From assembly GCA_001898405.1 (NCBI GenBank), contig MKTW01000018.1:62001-126000 (forward strand): a stretch of DNA of 64,000 bases. Reading direction: 5' to 3'. This DNA comes from Sphingobacteriales bacterium 44-61. Its GTDB lineage: Bacteria > Bacteroidota > Bacteroidia > Chitinophagales > Chitinophagaceae. The notes beneath the pieces were generated by a model. That model saw only the letters and a program-made list of their open reading frames with translations, was not told the origin of the DNA and did not search any database. The position numbers were made by a program, and so were the translations under genes. Of the stretch, positions 43,111 to 51,763 are shown piece after piece (positions within the stretch are counted from its first letter, which is position 1; each line of letters begins with the position of its first letter).

Positions 43111-45264
43111 ATGAGAAAAATCACTCTAACGTTTGCCTTCTTTTTGCTGCTCGTTGTAAGGTCTTTTGCAGATGAAGGAATGTGGTTGCCCTTATTGTTG
43201 GGCCAGCAGGTGTACAACGACATGGCCAGGAAAGGATTGAAACTTACCAAAGATCAGTTGTACAATATCAACAAAGCATCGTTGAAAGATGCGATCATCA
43301 TTTTTGGTGGTGGTTGCACGGGAGAGATCGTCAGTTCTGAAGGATTGGTCTTTACCAACCACCATTGTGGCTATGATGCGATTGCCAATGCAAGTACGAT
43401 GGACCACAACTATCTTAAAGATGGTTTCTACGCAAAAAATAAAGGAGAGGAAATACCTACCACTTTATCTGTACAGTTTCTTTTGAGAATTGACGATGTA
43501 ACAGCTGAAGTGATGGATTCACTGAAAGGATTGAGCGGGGCGGAGCGTGTGCAAAGGCAAACATCCGTGTTGGCTTCCATCAATAAGCGTATGAGCGATG
43601 CATCACAGAATATTGAAACAAGAGTGAGCCCGCTTTTTAAAGGCAATCAATTCATGGCTTTTGTGTACCAGCGCTATACAGATGTTCGCCTGGTAGGTGC
43701 TCCGCCTGAAAGCGTTGGAAAATTCGGCGGCGACACAGACAACTGGGAGTGGCCCCGCCACACCGGTGATTTCTCCGTTTTCAGAGTGTATGCAGGCAAG
43801 AATAATCAACCGGCAAAATATGCAGCAGACAATCAACCATTGAAACCAAAATGGTTCCTGCCAGTTTCTCTTAAACCCTTGAAAGATGGCGATTTTGCTA
43901 TGATCTGGGGCTACCCGGGCAGCACTAACCGCTATGAAAGCTCTTATGGCATTGCCCTCTCTATCGACATCAACAACCCTACCCTGGTGAAACTGCGCGA
44001 CGTTCGGTTGAAATACATGTTTGAGGAAATGAAAAAAGATCCGGCTATCAAACTTCAACTGGCTTCTTCTTATGCAAGCATTGCCAATTACTGGAAGTTT
44101 TATGATGGAGAAACAAAGCAACTCATTAAATATGATATACTGGGTCAGAAGAAAAAAGCGGAAGCAGCTTTTGCAGCCTGGGCCAAAGGCAAACCTGAAT
44201 ACCAGGACCTACTGACAGATTGGGGTAAAGCCTATGAAGCCTGGAGGCCTTATGCCGAACATCGCCAGTATATCAACGAAGGGATATTTGGTTCACCATT
44301 GATCGCCTTTGCCGCCACACTTACCTCTGTTGAAGCAGCGCTGGTCCGCTCGGGAAATGTTAGCCAGGCATTGGCTGCAGCCAATGAAGCAAGAGCCGCA
44401 TTTTTGAAAGGAGAAAACAAAATATCTGATCAGCGCATTGTAGCAGCAGTTACAAAAATGTTTTATGATGATATACCAAAAGACCAGCATCCCATTGGTT
44501 TTTATGGTGCGATAAAAAACAGTTATGGTGCTTTAGATGATGAAAACACGTACAAAAAACTGGCGGCAGACATTTTCAGCAAGACGATCATCTTTGATGA
44601 TGCCCGCTGGAAAGCTTTTGTAGCCAGGCCGGATGCCAATGTGCTGCAGGATGATCCCGCTTTTGCTTATGCAAGCGCCTTTCTTTCCAATTATACCAGC
44701 AAATACGCCTCTTATTATCAGCAGTTCTTTACAAAGAATGCGGATTATGGACGCATCTACTTAAAAGGCATTATGGAAATGGATACCGTAAAAGCCAAAA
44801 AAATGTATCCGGATGCCACATTTACCATGCGGGTAAGCTATGGCGCCGTAAAACCTTACCGGCCAAAGGATGCAGTGTTTTATGATTATGTTACCACTTC
44901 CAAAGGCATACTGGAAAAATATATCCCTGGTGATTATGAGTTTGATCTTCCTGCAAGGCAGATTGAATTGCTGAAGAACAAGGATTTTGGCCAGTATGCA
45001 GATCCCATCCGTAAAGACCTGGTAGCGTGTTTTATTACCACCAATGATATCACTGGCGGTAATTCAGGTTCGCCGGTCTTGAATGGCAATGGCGAATTGA
45101 TCGGACTTGCTTTTGATGGTAACTATGAAGCTCTTAGCCATAAGCTGGCTTTTGATAAGGACCTGAACAGGACAATCAATGTGGATATACGATATGTGTT
45201 GTGGTGTATTGATAAGCTGGGCGGAGCTACCAATATTATAAAAGAACTGAAACTTGTAAAATAA
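43111..45264 (+). CDS. S46-family dipeptidyl-peptidase
   Basis: 717 residues with a signal peptide (MRKITLTFAFFLLLVVRSFA), then DEGMWLPLLLGQQVYNDMAR, the typical mature start. Chymotrypsin-like double barrel with catalytic His in VFTNHHCGYDAI (about residue 90) and Ser in TGGNSGSPVLNGNGELIGLA near the C-terminus; a helical domain lies between. The following FDGN has Gly where DPP11 has Arg, which favours the DPP7-like preference for hydrophobic P1 residues. It releases dipeptides in the periplasm. The convergent neighbour is a dipeptide epimerase. Confidence 0.94.
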   Translation: MRKITLTFAFFLLLVVRSFADEGMWLPLLLGQQVYNDMARKGLKLTKDQLYNINKASLKDAIIIFGGGCTGEIVSSEGLVFTNHHCGYDAIANASTMDHNYLKDGFYAKNKGEEIPTTLSVQFLLRIDDVTAEVMDSLKGLSGAERVQRQTSVLASINKRMSDASQNIETRVSPLFKGNQFMAFVYQRYTDVRLVGAPPESVGKFGGDTDNWEWPRHTGDFSVFRVYAGKNNQPAKYAADNQPLKPKWFLPVSLKPLKDGDFAMIWGYPGSTNRYESSYGIALSIDINNPTLVKLRDVRLKYMFEEMKKDPAIKLQLASSYASIANYWKFYDGETKQLIKYDILGQKKKAEAAFAAWAKGKPEYQDLLTDWGKAYEAWRPYAEHRQYINEGIFGSPLIAFAATLTSVEAALVRSGNVSQALAAANEARAAFLKGENKISDQRIVAAVTKMFYDDIPKDQHPIGFYGAIKNSYGALDDENTYKKLAADIFSKTIIFDDARWKAFVARPDANVLQDDPAFAYASAFLSNYTSKYASYYQQFFTKNADYGRIYLKGIMEMDTVKAKKMYPDATFTMRVSYGAVKPYRPKDAVFYDYVTTSKGILEKYIPGDYEFDLPARQIELLKNKDFGQYADPIRKDLVACFITTNDITGGNSGSPVLNGNGELIGLAFDGNYEALSHKLAFDKDLNRTINVDIRYVLWCIDKLGGATNIIKELKLVK

Positions 45265-45297
45265 AACGGACAGGAAGTCAACCTTCTTCGTACCAGA

Positions 45298-45359
45298 GTA
45301 TCGTCAAGGGTGCAAAGGATGCGCAAGTTACATAGTGTACTTTGCGCCCTTGACAATAC
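45298..45359. repeat. Convergent intergenic palindrome, GTATCGTCAAGGGTGCAAAG family
   Basis: The left arm (45298-45317) and right arm (45340-45359) pair at 18 of 20 positions. It fills the space between the S46 peptidase and the convergent epimerase gene; closest relatives are at 6688 and 16785. Confidence 0.75.
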
Positions 45360-45368
45360 AATCTTTTC

Positions 45369-46481
45369 TTACACTATCTTTCTTTCCATCTTTCCCAACC
45401 ACGCATCGCTAACAGTTGCTCCAAGCCCCGGCACTTCCGGCACTTTTACCACTCCATTCTTTTCATATTGAATACCTCCGCTTACAGGATCTTCAGAAAA
45501 CATAAGTGCTGTGTCAAAATCAAAATGCTCTATCGAAGGGCTGCACAAAGAGAAATGAGCAAATGCAGTCATCGCCAGCCTCGATTCCATGAAAGCCCCT
45601 ACCTGCAAATGGATATTTGCTTCTTCCGCCAGTTTAACCATTTGCAAGCCTTTATAGATGCCGCCTGATTTGCCCAGTTTGATATTCATATAATCACAGG
45701 CCTTTAGTTGTATCAGCCGTTCCACATCATGTTCATCACCACAGCTTTCATCACTCATGATGGGTATGGGGCTTTCCCGTCTTACCCGGGGCAATTGCAT
45801 AAAAGCCCAACGGGCGATAGGCTCTTCGCAATGTTGTATACCATAGGGCGCCAGTGCTTTTAATGTTTCAATGGCTTCTTCCACTTCCCAGCCCTGGTTG
45901 GCATCAATACGCAGCGGAATATCATTGCCTACTGCTTCACGGATGGCTTTGATGCGAAGCACATCAGTTTTCCCATTGCTGCCCAGTTTTATTTTAATGG
46001 CAGGATATCCTTCTTCTTTTATTTTTACTGCATCTGCAGCCATCCGGGCAGGTTCGCCGATGCTGACTGTATAATCAGTAATGATCGTCTTGCCGGTATT
46101 GCCTCCGAGATAAGCATATAGCGGGAGCCCGGCCTGTTGCGAAGCAATATCATACAGGGCCATATCAAAAGCGCTCTTGATGCTGCTATTGCCATAGATG
46201 ATCTTATCCATGGCTTTGATATGATCATTTATCTCCAATGCATCTTTTCCTTTCAGCCATTGAGCAAAATACTGGCCAACTACCATCCCTGTATCTGCAC
46301 TTTCTCCATTAATGCTCATGAATGGACTACATTCCCCAAAACCCGTGATACCTTCCTTTGTACGGATCACTACTAACACGTTTTCTGCATTATAGATCGG
46401 CCCCAGGGAAATAACAAAAGGCTCTTTGAGAGGAATGAATAGTTTATAGAGTTCTATTTGCTGGATCGTCAGTTTTGCCAT
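45369..46481 (-). CDS. Dipeptide epimerase (enolase superfamily, L-Ala-D/L-Glu epimerase type)
   Basis: 370 residues. Muconate-lactonizing-enzyme-like barrel: the first general base region is AIKIKLG, metal ligands are in DANQGW, HCEEPIA and MSDESC, and the second base Lys is in NIKLGKSGG. The C-terminal EHFDFDTAL carries the DxD motif that binds the dipeptide amino group in this subgroup. It epimerises the second residue of dipeptides such as L-Ala-D-Glu from murein, or others. It lies convergent to a dipeptide-releasing peptidase and 20 bases upstream of a small outer-membrane-like protein gene in the same direction. Confidence 0.9.
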   Translation of the reverse strand: MAKLTIQQIELYKLFIPLKEPFVISLGPIYNAENVLVVIRTKEGITGFGECSPFMSINGESADTGMVVGQYFAQWLKGKDALEINDHIKAMDKIIYGNSSIKSAFDMALYDIASQQAGLPLYAYLGGNTGKTIITDYTVSIGEPARMAADAVKIKEEGYPAIKIKLGSNGKTDVLRIKAIREAVGNDIPLRIDANQGWEVEEAIETLKALAPYGIQHCEEPIARWAFMQLPRVRRESPIPIMSDESCGDEHDVERLIQLKACDYMNIKLGKSGGIYKGLQMVKLAEEANIHLQVGAFMESRLAMTAFAHFSLCSPSIEHFDFDTALMFSEDPVSGGIQYEKNGVVKVPEVPGLGATVSDAWLGKMERKIV

Positions 46482-46501
46482 GGAAGTTTCTTATATTTTG
46501 G

Positions 46502-47167
46502 TCAGAATAAAATGCGGAAGCCAAGGTTCAAATATGCGGTAAGGGGTGCCTTATCGTTCACATAAAGATGTTTGTTTGGATAATCCGTTGCCGGAATAAA
46601 AGTTTTTATTTCCGAGTAAAAGAAAATATCGCCACCCATCGGTTGTTCAAAACCAAGGCCCATATCGTAGGTCAGCCGCTTAAAATTTCCTTTGCCCGGC
46701 AATACAGGAACATTGTATAAAGAAGTGTCGATTGCCGTAGAAGCAGTGCTTTTGGCAGAGCCGAACATCAAACCAAAACCCAGCATACCATAAAGGTTCC
46801 ACTCTTCATTGGCATAATTGCCTTTCAGATAATGCCTCCATCCAACGGACATTTGTTTAAACCCGATCTCACCCCGGTTGGTGTATGCGATCTGTGCAGG
46901 CACTGTAGCGGAAGATTTAGCAATTGCTTCCACCTCGTTACTGACTTTTCCTTTTGAATAATAACAAAACCCGATATAAGCGGCGTCTTTCGGAGAAAGA
47001 TTGAGCTGCGCTGAGATCGTTTGCCCGAAACTCCAGTAGCGTTGATCTTTTTTGAATGCGTGTTGAAGACTGAAATCAGATGAAAGGCTGAGGCGCGCCT
47101 GCTGTGAAAAAGCACAAACGCCCAGCAAAGCAGAAAAGAAAAACAGGATGATTGATTTCCGTATCAA
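46502..47167 (-). CDS. Putative outer membrane beta-barrel protein
   Basis: 221 residues. A signal peptide (MIRKSIILFFFSALLGVCAFSQQ) is followed by alternating strands ending in an aromatic residue (YLNLGFRILF), as in small outer membrane barrels. GWRHYLKGNYANEEWNLYGMLGFGL resembles the OmpW/OMP_b-brl type. It probably shares a transcript with the epimerase downstream (gap 20 bases). The role is unknown. Confidence 0.7.
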   Translation of the reverse strand: MIRKSIILFFFSALLGVCAFSQQARLSLSSDFSLQHAFKKDQRYWSFGQTISAQLNLSPKDAAYIGFCYYSKGKVSNEVEAIAKSSATVPAQIAYTNRGEIGFKQMSVGWRHYLKGNYANEEWNLYGMLGFGLMFGSAKSTASTAIDTSLYNVPVLPGKGNFKRLTYDMGLGFEQPMGGDIFFYSEIKTFIPATDYPNKHLYVNDKAPLTAYLNLGFRILF

Positions 47168-47208
47168 AAGGGTATTTTGGGTTACAATTATACAGTTAAT
47201 TTACCGGA

Positions 47209-47826
47209 TCACTTACTATCCAGTTTTGGCGCATTGTCTTTCCATCCCCATAAATGCTTGCAGGCATAGGTTCTGTAGGGCGACCATTTTCCTGAAATAC
47301 GCAACAGGTCCGCTTTGAATTTCTTTTTATCTGTTCTGTCCAGTTTATACAGCCTGATCATCGCATTCTGAATACCCAAATCATCAATAGCAAATATATC
47401 TTCACGCCCCAGTGCAAACATCAGCAGCATTTCTACCGTCCACCTTCCCACGCCTTTGATCTGCGTAAGATAAGCGATCACCTCTTCATCATTCATTTTC
47501 TGCAATTTCTTATAATCCATGCCGGGCTCGATACCAAATGCGGCTACGTTTTTTACATAGCTGACTTTGGCATTGCTCAGGCCAATAGCACGAAGCGTTT
47601 CGGAAGGAGTGTCGAGTATTTGTTGCGGTGTAGGCTCCTTTCTCTCATACAAATTGAGAAAACGCTGATAGATCACATCTGCCACTTTTGTTGAAAGTTG
47701 TTGGCTCATAATGGAAGCACAGAGATAAATGGGAATGTTCTTTCTTTTTTTTAACTGGTGGAACTCAGTGTTGTCCAACAGTTTTTTAAATTTTTTATCC
47801 CGGGAAAGGTGTTCAACATAATGCAT
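47209..47826 (-). CDS. DNA-3-methyladenine glycosylase (HhH-GPD family, AlkA-like)
   Basis: 205 residues, the compact form without the N-terminal AlkA domain. The helix-hairpin-helix is ITQIKGVGRWTVEMLL-like (LTQIKGVGRWTVEMLLMFAL, about 120-140), and the catalytic Asp lies in IFAIDDLGIQNAM. SIMSQQLSTKVADVIYQRF is the conserved start of the fold. It removes alkylated purines from DNA. No iron-sulfur cysteine cluster is present, so it is not an EndoIII/MutY type. Confidence 0.92.
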   Translation of the reverse strand: MHYVEHLSRDKKFKKLLDNTEFHQLKKRKNIPIYLCASIMSQQLSTKVADVIYQRFLNLYERKEPTPQQILDTPSETLRAIGLSNAKVSYVKNVAAFGIEPGMDYKKLQKMNDEEVIAYLTQIKGVGRWTVEMLLMFALGREDIFAIDDLGIQNAMIRLYKLDRTDKKKFKADLLRISGKWSPYRTYACKHLWGWKDNAPKLDSK

Positions 47827-47917
47827 GGAATGAAATTACGAAGTAATCACGATAAATATTCTCACTACACTCTTACGGCAAGCTCACAAATACTACCTGG
47901 TAAACAAAACACTTTCT

Positions 47918-48053
47918 TAAACGCCCCCTTCCCGTCCTTCCCGCCTTACCGGTAAAACAAAACAGGAAGTAAAATTTTCTTACCGGTAAGAAAATAGTAA
48001 AACGGTATATAAGTTTTACCGGTAAGGCGGGAAGGACGGGAAGGGGGCGTTTA
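47918..48053. repeat. TTACCGGTAA inverted-repeat element, copy 3 (perfect 41-bp arms, internal palindrome)
   Basis: Left arm 47918-47958 begins TAAACGCCCCCTTCCCGTCC, and the right arm 48013-48053 is its exact reverse complement. The 54-base interior contains the separate palindrome ATTTTCTTACCGGTAAGAAAAT (47974-47995, 22 bases; written here as arms ATTTTCTTA/TAAGAAAAT around CCGG). It lies between the divergent starts of the DNA glycosylase and mnmD. Confidence 0.95.
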
Positions 48054-48070
48054 GGGCTGTACCGTTTTAT

Positions 48071-48078
48071 TAACTTTG
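48071..48078 (+). promoter_or_regulatory. -7 promoter word TAACTTTG before mnmD
   Basis: Matches TAnnTTTG and ends four bases before ATG 48083. The end of repeat copy 3 lies only 17 bases upstream, so the -33 region falls inside the repeat arm. Confidence 0.6.
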
Positions 48079-48082
48079 TGAC

Positions 48083-48742
48083 ATGTTAAGGGAGATTATT
48101 CTGACTAAGGATGGATCGCATTCGGTATCTATTCCTGAAATGAAGGTGACCTATCATTCCATTCATGGAGCGGTGCAGGAATCAATGCATGTTTTTATCC
48201 ATGCAGGGCTTCATTATATTAAAGATATTTTCCCGGACGGTCCTATTCATATCCTGGAAGTAGGTTTTGGTACAGGGTTGAATGCATTGTTGACCCTGCA
48301 GGAAGCTGCGACCTGGCAAAGGCAGGTACATTATACGTCGCTTGAGCTGTTTCCGCTGGAAAGGGAACAGGCCCTGCAATTGAACTATGCTGACCAGCCG
48401 TATTTTGCTACACTGCATACCAGTGAGTGGGAAGAAGATGTGCAAGTGACACCTTTCTTTACCCTTCACAAAAAAAAGATCAGTTTGCCTGACTTCTCTT
48501 CTGTACCCGCTTTCCACCTCGTCTACTTCGATGCATTTGCACCGGCAGCGCAGCCTGAATTATGGGCCAAAGAGGTTTTTGAAAAATTGAGAAATGCATT
48601 GTTTTCTTCGGGAGCATTGGTCACTTATTGCAGCAAGGGTGATGTGCGCCGGGCTATGCAGGCAGCAGGGTTTAAAGTAGGAAAAATAGCAGGGCCGCCG
48701 GGAAAGAGGGAAATGGTGCGGGCTGTAAATGATGGCCGGTAA
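48083..48742 (+). CDS. mnmD: tRNA U34 methyltransferase MnmD (mnm5s2U synthesis)
   Basis: 219 residues. SAM-binding motif I is HILEVGFGTGLNALLTL (about 53-69), and the family-specific VYFDAFAPAAQPELWAKEVF and GALVTYCSKGDVRRAMQAAG follow, ending GPPGKREMVRA. This is the stand-alone methyltransferase half of E. coli MnmC, without the FAD oxidase domain, as in plants and many Bacteroidota. It makes the final methylation of the wobble uridine in several tRNAs. Its promoter abuts the palindromic element. Confidence 0.93.
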   Translation: MLREIILTKDGSHSVSIPEMKVTYHSIHGAVQESMHVFIHAGLHYIKDIFPDGPIHILEVGFGTGLNALLTLQEAATWQRQVHYTSLELFPLEREQALQLNYADQPYFATLHTSEWEEDVQVTPFFTLHKKKISLPDFSSVPAFHLVYFDAFAPAAQPELWAKEVFEKLRNALFSSGALVTYCSKGDVRRAMQAAGFKVGKIAGPPGKREMVRAVNDGR

Positions 48743-48808
48743 ACAATTAGCCAGCATTCTACAAGATGACCCTGAGACAATCAGTTATCCTGTAGAATGC
48801 CGGCCATC
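48731..48808. terminator. Nested convergent inverted repeat between mnmD and cysS
   Basis: Outer arms GATGGCCGG (48731-48739, the last sense codons of mnmD) and CCGGCCATC (48800-48808); inner arms GCATTCTACA (48754-48763) and TGTAGAATGC (48791-48800). The arms are exact, apart from one shared C at the join. It lies between convergent genes and may terminate both. Confidence 0.6.
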
Positions 48809-48811
48809 GAT

Positions 48812-50302
48812 CTACTCGATCGTCCAGGTCATTTCCCCGCCTTTTTCATCTTTCAGAGAAATGCCCAGCTGGGCAAGCTGGTTTCTTATTTTATCAGAAG
48901 TAACAAAATCCTTTTTGCCTTTTGCTTCTTTACGGATATCGATCAGTAATTGCATAATGCCCTGCAGTTTGTTATTGTCTGCTTCTGTTACACTCTTTAA
49001 TCCGAGGATCTGTTCTATGTAAAGGGCAAATTGCTTTTGCAGCAATTCAAATGTTTCAGCCGACAAAGAAGATACAGGAATGGCTTTATCCTTCATGGAG
49101 TTGATGGTGTGGACCAATTCAAACATATTGGCCAGCACCTTAGCCGTATTGAAATCGTCATTCATGAAGAGGTCAAACTCCATGACCAGTTTTTTTACTT
49201 TTTTATCTAACTCTTCATTCACAGGGCCAGTATTTTCCCAGTTCAATTTCTTCAATTGCTCATGAGCTTCCCATAAGCGCTTCAATCCTTTTTCAGAAGC
49301 CTGCAATGCTTCATTGCTGAAATCAAGCGTGCTGCGGTAATGCGTTTGAAGAATGAAGAAACGGATCACCATGGGATGATAGGCTTTTTCAAGGATGGGG
49401 TTGTCGCCGCTGAACATCTGCGTCAGCGTGATCTGGTTGTTATAACTTTTTCCCATCTTCTTGCCATTAATGGTGATCATATTGTTATGCATCCAGTAAC
49501 GGACCGGGGCTTCATGATTGCAGATAGTGCTTTGGGCTATTTCGCTTTCATGGTGTGGGAACATGAGGTCCATTCCGCCACCATGGATATCAAAGCGGCT
49601 GCCGAGGTATTTGGTAGCCATTGCGGAACATTCAATGTGCCAGCCGGGGAAACCAATGCCCCAGGGGCTTTGCCAGCGCATGATATGCTCGGGCGCTGCA
49701 TTTTTCCATAATGCAAAATCTGCCTTATCCCTTTTCTCTTCCTGGCCTTCCAGGTCGCGGGTGGTTTCCAGCAGATCATCGATCACGCGTCCGCTCAGTT
49801 TGCCATAATCGTAGTCCGATGCGTATTTTTTTACATCGAAATAAACGGAGCCATTCACTTCGTAGGCATATCCTGCGCGGATGATCTCCTGTATCATCCC
49901 GATCTGTTCTACAATATGGCCTGTGGCGGTTGGTTCGATGGATGGGGGGATAGTATTGAACTGGTCCATGGCCCAGTGAAAAAGATTGGTATACTTCTGC
50001 ACCAGTTCCATCGGCTCCAGTTTTTCCAGTATGGCTTTTTTGGAGATCTTATCTTCTGCATCCCTTCCTTCTTCTTCAAAATGGCCGGCATCAGTGATAT
50101 TGCGGACATAACGGACCTTATATCCGAGATGGGTAAGATAGCGGAATACTACATCAAAGGTAACATAGGGACGTGCGTGGCCAAGGTGGCTTTCTCCGCT
50201 CACGGTTGGTCCGCACACATACATGCCCACATGTCCCGGTGTAATGGGTGTAAACACTTCCTTCTGGCGGCTGTAAGAATTATAAACTTTCAATTCACTC
50301 AT
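48812..50302 (-). CDS. cysS: Cysteinyl-tRNA synthetase
   Basis: 496 residues from ATG 50302 ([20 protein letters not shown]); the TAnnTTTG box just upstream supports this start over 50311. Class I motifs: HLGH in [19 protein letters not shown] and KMSKS-like KKMGKSYNN. Zinc ligands are in [15 protein letters not shown] and HHESEI. The C-terminal anticodon-binding DALR-like helices end with [16 protein letters not shown]. It charges tRNA-Cys. Confidence 0.97.
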   Translation of the reverse strand: MSELKVYNSYSRQKEVFTPITPGHVGMYVCGPTVSGESHLGHARPYVTFDVVFRYLTHLGYKVRYVRNITDAGHFEEEGRDAEDKISKKAILEKLEPMELVQKYTNLFHWAMDQFNTIPPSIEPTATGHIVEQIGMIQEIIRAGYAYEVNGSVYFDVKKYASDYDYGKLSGRVIDDLLETTRDLEGQEEKRDKADFALWKNAAPEHIMRWQSPWGIGFPGWHIECSAMATKYLGSRFDIHGGGMDLMFPHHESEIAQSTICNHEAPVRYWMHNNMITINGKKMGKSYNNQITLTQMFSGDNPILEKAYHPMVIRFFILQTHYRSTLDFSNEALQASEKGLKRLWEAHEQLKKLNWENTGPVNEELDKKVKKLVMEFDLFMNDDFNTAKVLANMFELVHTINSMKDKAIPVSSLSAETFELLQKQFALYIEQILGLKSVTEADNNKLQGIMQLLIDIRKEAKGKKDFVTSDKIRNQLAQLGISLKDEKGGEMTWTIE

Positions 50303-50308
50303 AATCGG

Positions 50309-50316
50309 CAAAAATA
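50309..50316 (-). promoter_or_regulatory. -7 promoter word TATTTTTG before cysS
   Basis: On the minus strand, TATTTTTG ends six bases before the cysS ATG at 50302. Confidence 0.55.
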
Positions 50317-50340
50317 AGTTATCTCGCTGAGTCGGTTATT

Positions 50341-51471
50341 TTACTTTGTCTTTTTCAGGCTGAGATCTGCTATCAGCATAAAATGATCTGAATAGGGTTT
50401 TACTATCCTGTCAAACGCGTCAACCCTGAAATAGGGGTCTGCAAAAATGTAGTCGATCCGTAAAGTGGGTGAAAGGGCAGAGAATGTTCTTCCGATCCCG
50501 AACCCTTTTTTCAGAAAAGCGTCCTGCATATCTCCCCGCACCTGCTGGTAGGTATAAGAATTGGGGACATCATTCAGGTCGCCACAAAACAGAACGGGAT
50601 GTGGACTGTCGCCTAATACCTGGGCAATAATATCCGATTGTATTTTCCGGCCCGACATCCCTCTTCTCAGTTTTGCAAAAATTAATCTGGAATTGGATAC
50701 CATACCATCCTCACCTTCCTTGATCTTCTCGATCTTTTCGTAATCCGCAGTGTTGAATTGTATCGATTGAAGATGCGTGGTGTACACCCGTATGGTATCG
50801 TCGCCCACTTTTATATCAGCATGCATCAATGCATCGGGCAGGGTTGGCCGGGGATAACGGATCAGCCCGCTGTCGATGATCGGAAAGCGGGAAAAAATAA
50901 CGCTGCCTGTAAAATGCTTATCCCCATCATCATCATGCGAAAAAAAATAGTAAGGGTAGTTGAAATGCTTACTGATATAAGTGAGATTAGGATAATAATC
51001 GGAAGCCTGTGAGTGAAAGAATTCCTGGAGGCAAATAATATCAGCGTTGGTTTGCTGGATCTGCTCCATCATCCGAAGGCGGGTTTGACTGCCTTTATTA
51101 TTATTCCGCTTCATCTCAATAAAGCGTGCCACATTCCAGGTAGCCAACCTGAGGGAAGAGTTTTTCCGGCCTTCTGCAGATGCTTTTTCACCGGAAGGGT
51201 GAAAGGCAAAAAAGATACTGATGCTTCTGATACCGAGCAGAAGGGCTATTGCAGAAATAAGCGCCAGCCTTCTTTTTACAAAAAGCCAGCCTGCCAGGAA
51301 GAGGATAACGATCACGAGGAGTATGGGAAAGCCGAGCCCCAGCACAGAAATAAACCACCAGCGGTCAGGATCAACAGAAGGCGCCAGGCATGCCAGCAGA
51401 AACAGTAATGCTGCCACTGCATTCAGGAACAAGAGGAACCCTTTTGTAAATGATCGAACCTTACTGGACAT
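50341..51471 (-). CDS. Membrane-anchored endonuclease/exonuclease/phosphatase-family protein
   Basis: 376 residues. Three hydrophobic segments at the N-terminus (FLLFLNAVAALLFLLACLAP, FISVLGLGFPILLVIVILFL, LALISAIALLLGI) precede an EEP domain with LATWNVARF, ADIICLQEFF (catalytic Glu), CGDLNDVPNSYTY and YSDHFMLIADLSL (metal-binding Asp and His). The domain faces the periplasm by this topology, so phosphodiester bonds of lipids or extracellular DNA are possible substrates. It ends 25 bases before the plus strand of the cysS promoter region. Confidence 0.88.
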   Translation of the reverse strand: MSSKVRSFTKGFLLFLNAVAALLFLLACLAPSVDPDRWWFISVLGLGFPILLVIVILFLAGWLFVKRRLALISAIALLLGIRSISIFFAFHPSGEKASAEGRKNSSLRLATWNVARFIEMKRNNNKGSQTRLRMMEQIQQTNADIICLQEFFHSQASDYYPNLTYISKHFNYPYYFFSHDDDGDKHFTGSVIFSRFPIIDSGLIRYPRPTLPDALMHADIKVGDDTIRVYTTHLQSIQFNTADYEKIEKIKEGEDGMVSNSRLIFAKLRRGMSGRKIQSDIIAQVLGDSPHPVLFCGDLNDVPNSYTYQQVRGDMQDAFLKKGFGIGRTFSALSPTLRIDYIFADPYFRVDAFDRIVKPYSDHFMLIADLSLKKTK

Positions 51472-51487
51472 GAAGCGAATTTCGCAT

Positions 51488-51694
51488 TTACTTTTTTGCC
51501 TTGATGCAAAAAAGTAACAAAAAAGATCAAGGCTGCAGAAAAATGGCTAAAAATTACTGTGTAGGCCGAGCGCGCAGGGAACTCGCTCCGAGCTTACGTT
51601 TAGGTTGAAGACACCACGGGCTCAAACAACCTCGCGCGCTTTCCTGCTGCGCAGGAACGGCATACACAGTAATTTTCTTAACGCCATTTTTCTG
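51488..51694. repeat. Structured intergenic element with two stem-loops
   Basis: A 292-base gene-free stretch. It holds a perfect stem TTACTTTTTTGC (51488-51499), loop CTTGAT, GCAAAAAAGTAA (51506-51517), and a longer imperfect inverted repeat whose arms 51536-51563 and 51663-51694 share AGAAAAATGGC and AAATTACTGTGTA. The 100 bases between the arms are GC-richer (GCGCGC, CTGCTGCGCAGG). No gene was found in it; it could be a mobile repeat or a non-coding RNA. Confidence 0.7.
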
Positions 51695-51763
51695 AGGCCG
51701 CTGCGGCGTGATAATGGAAGAGTTCTGTAGTCCAGATATATCCTGGAAGTTAATAAGTGGATC

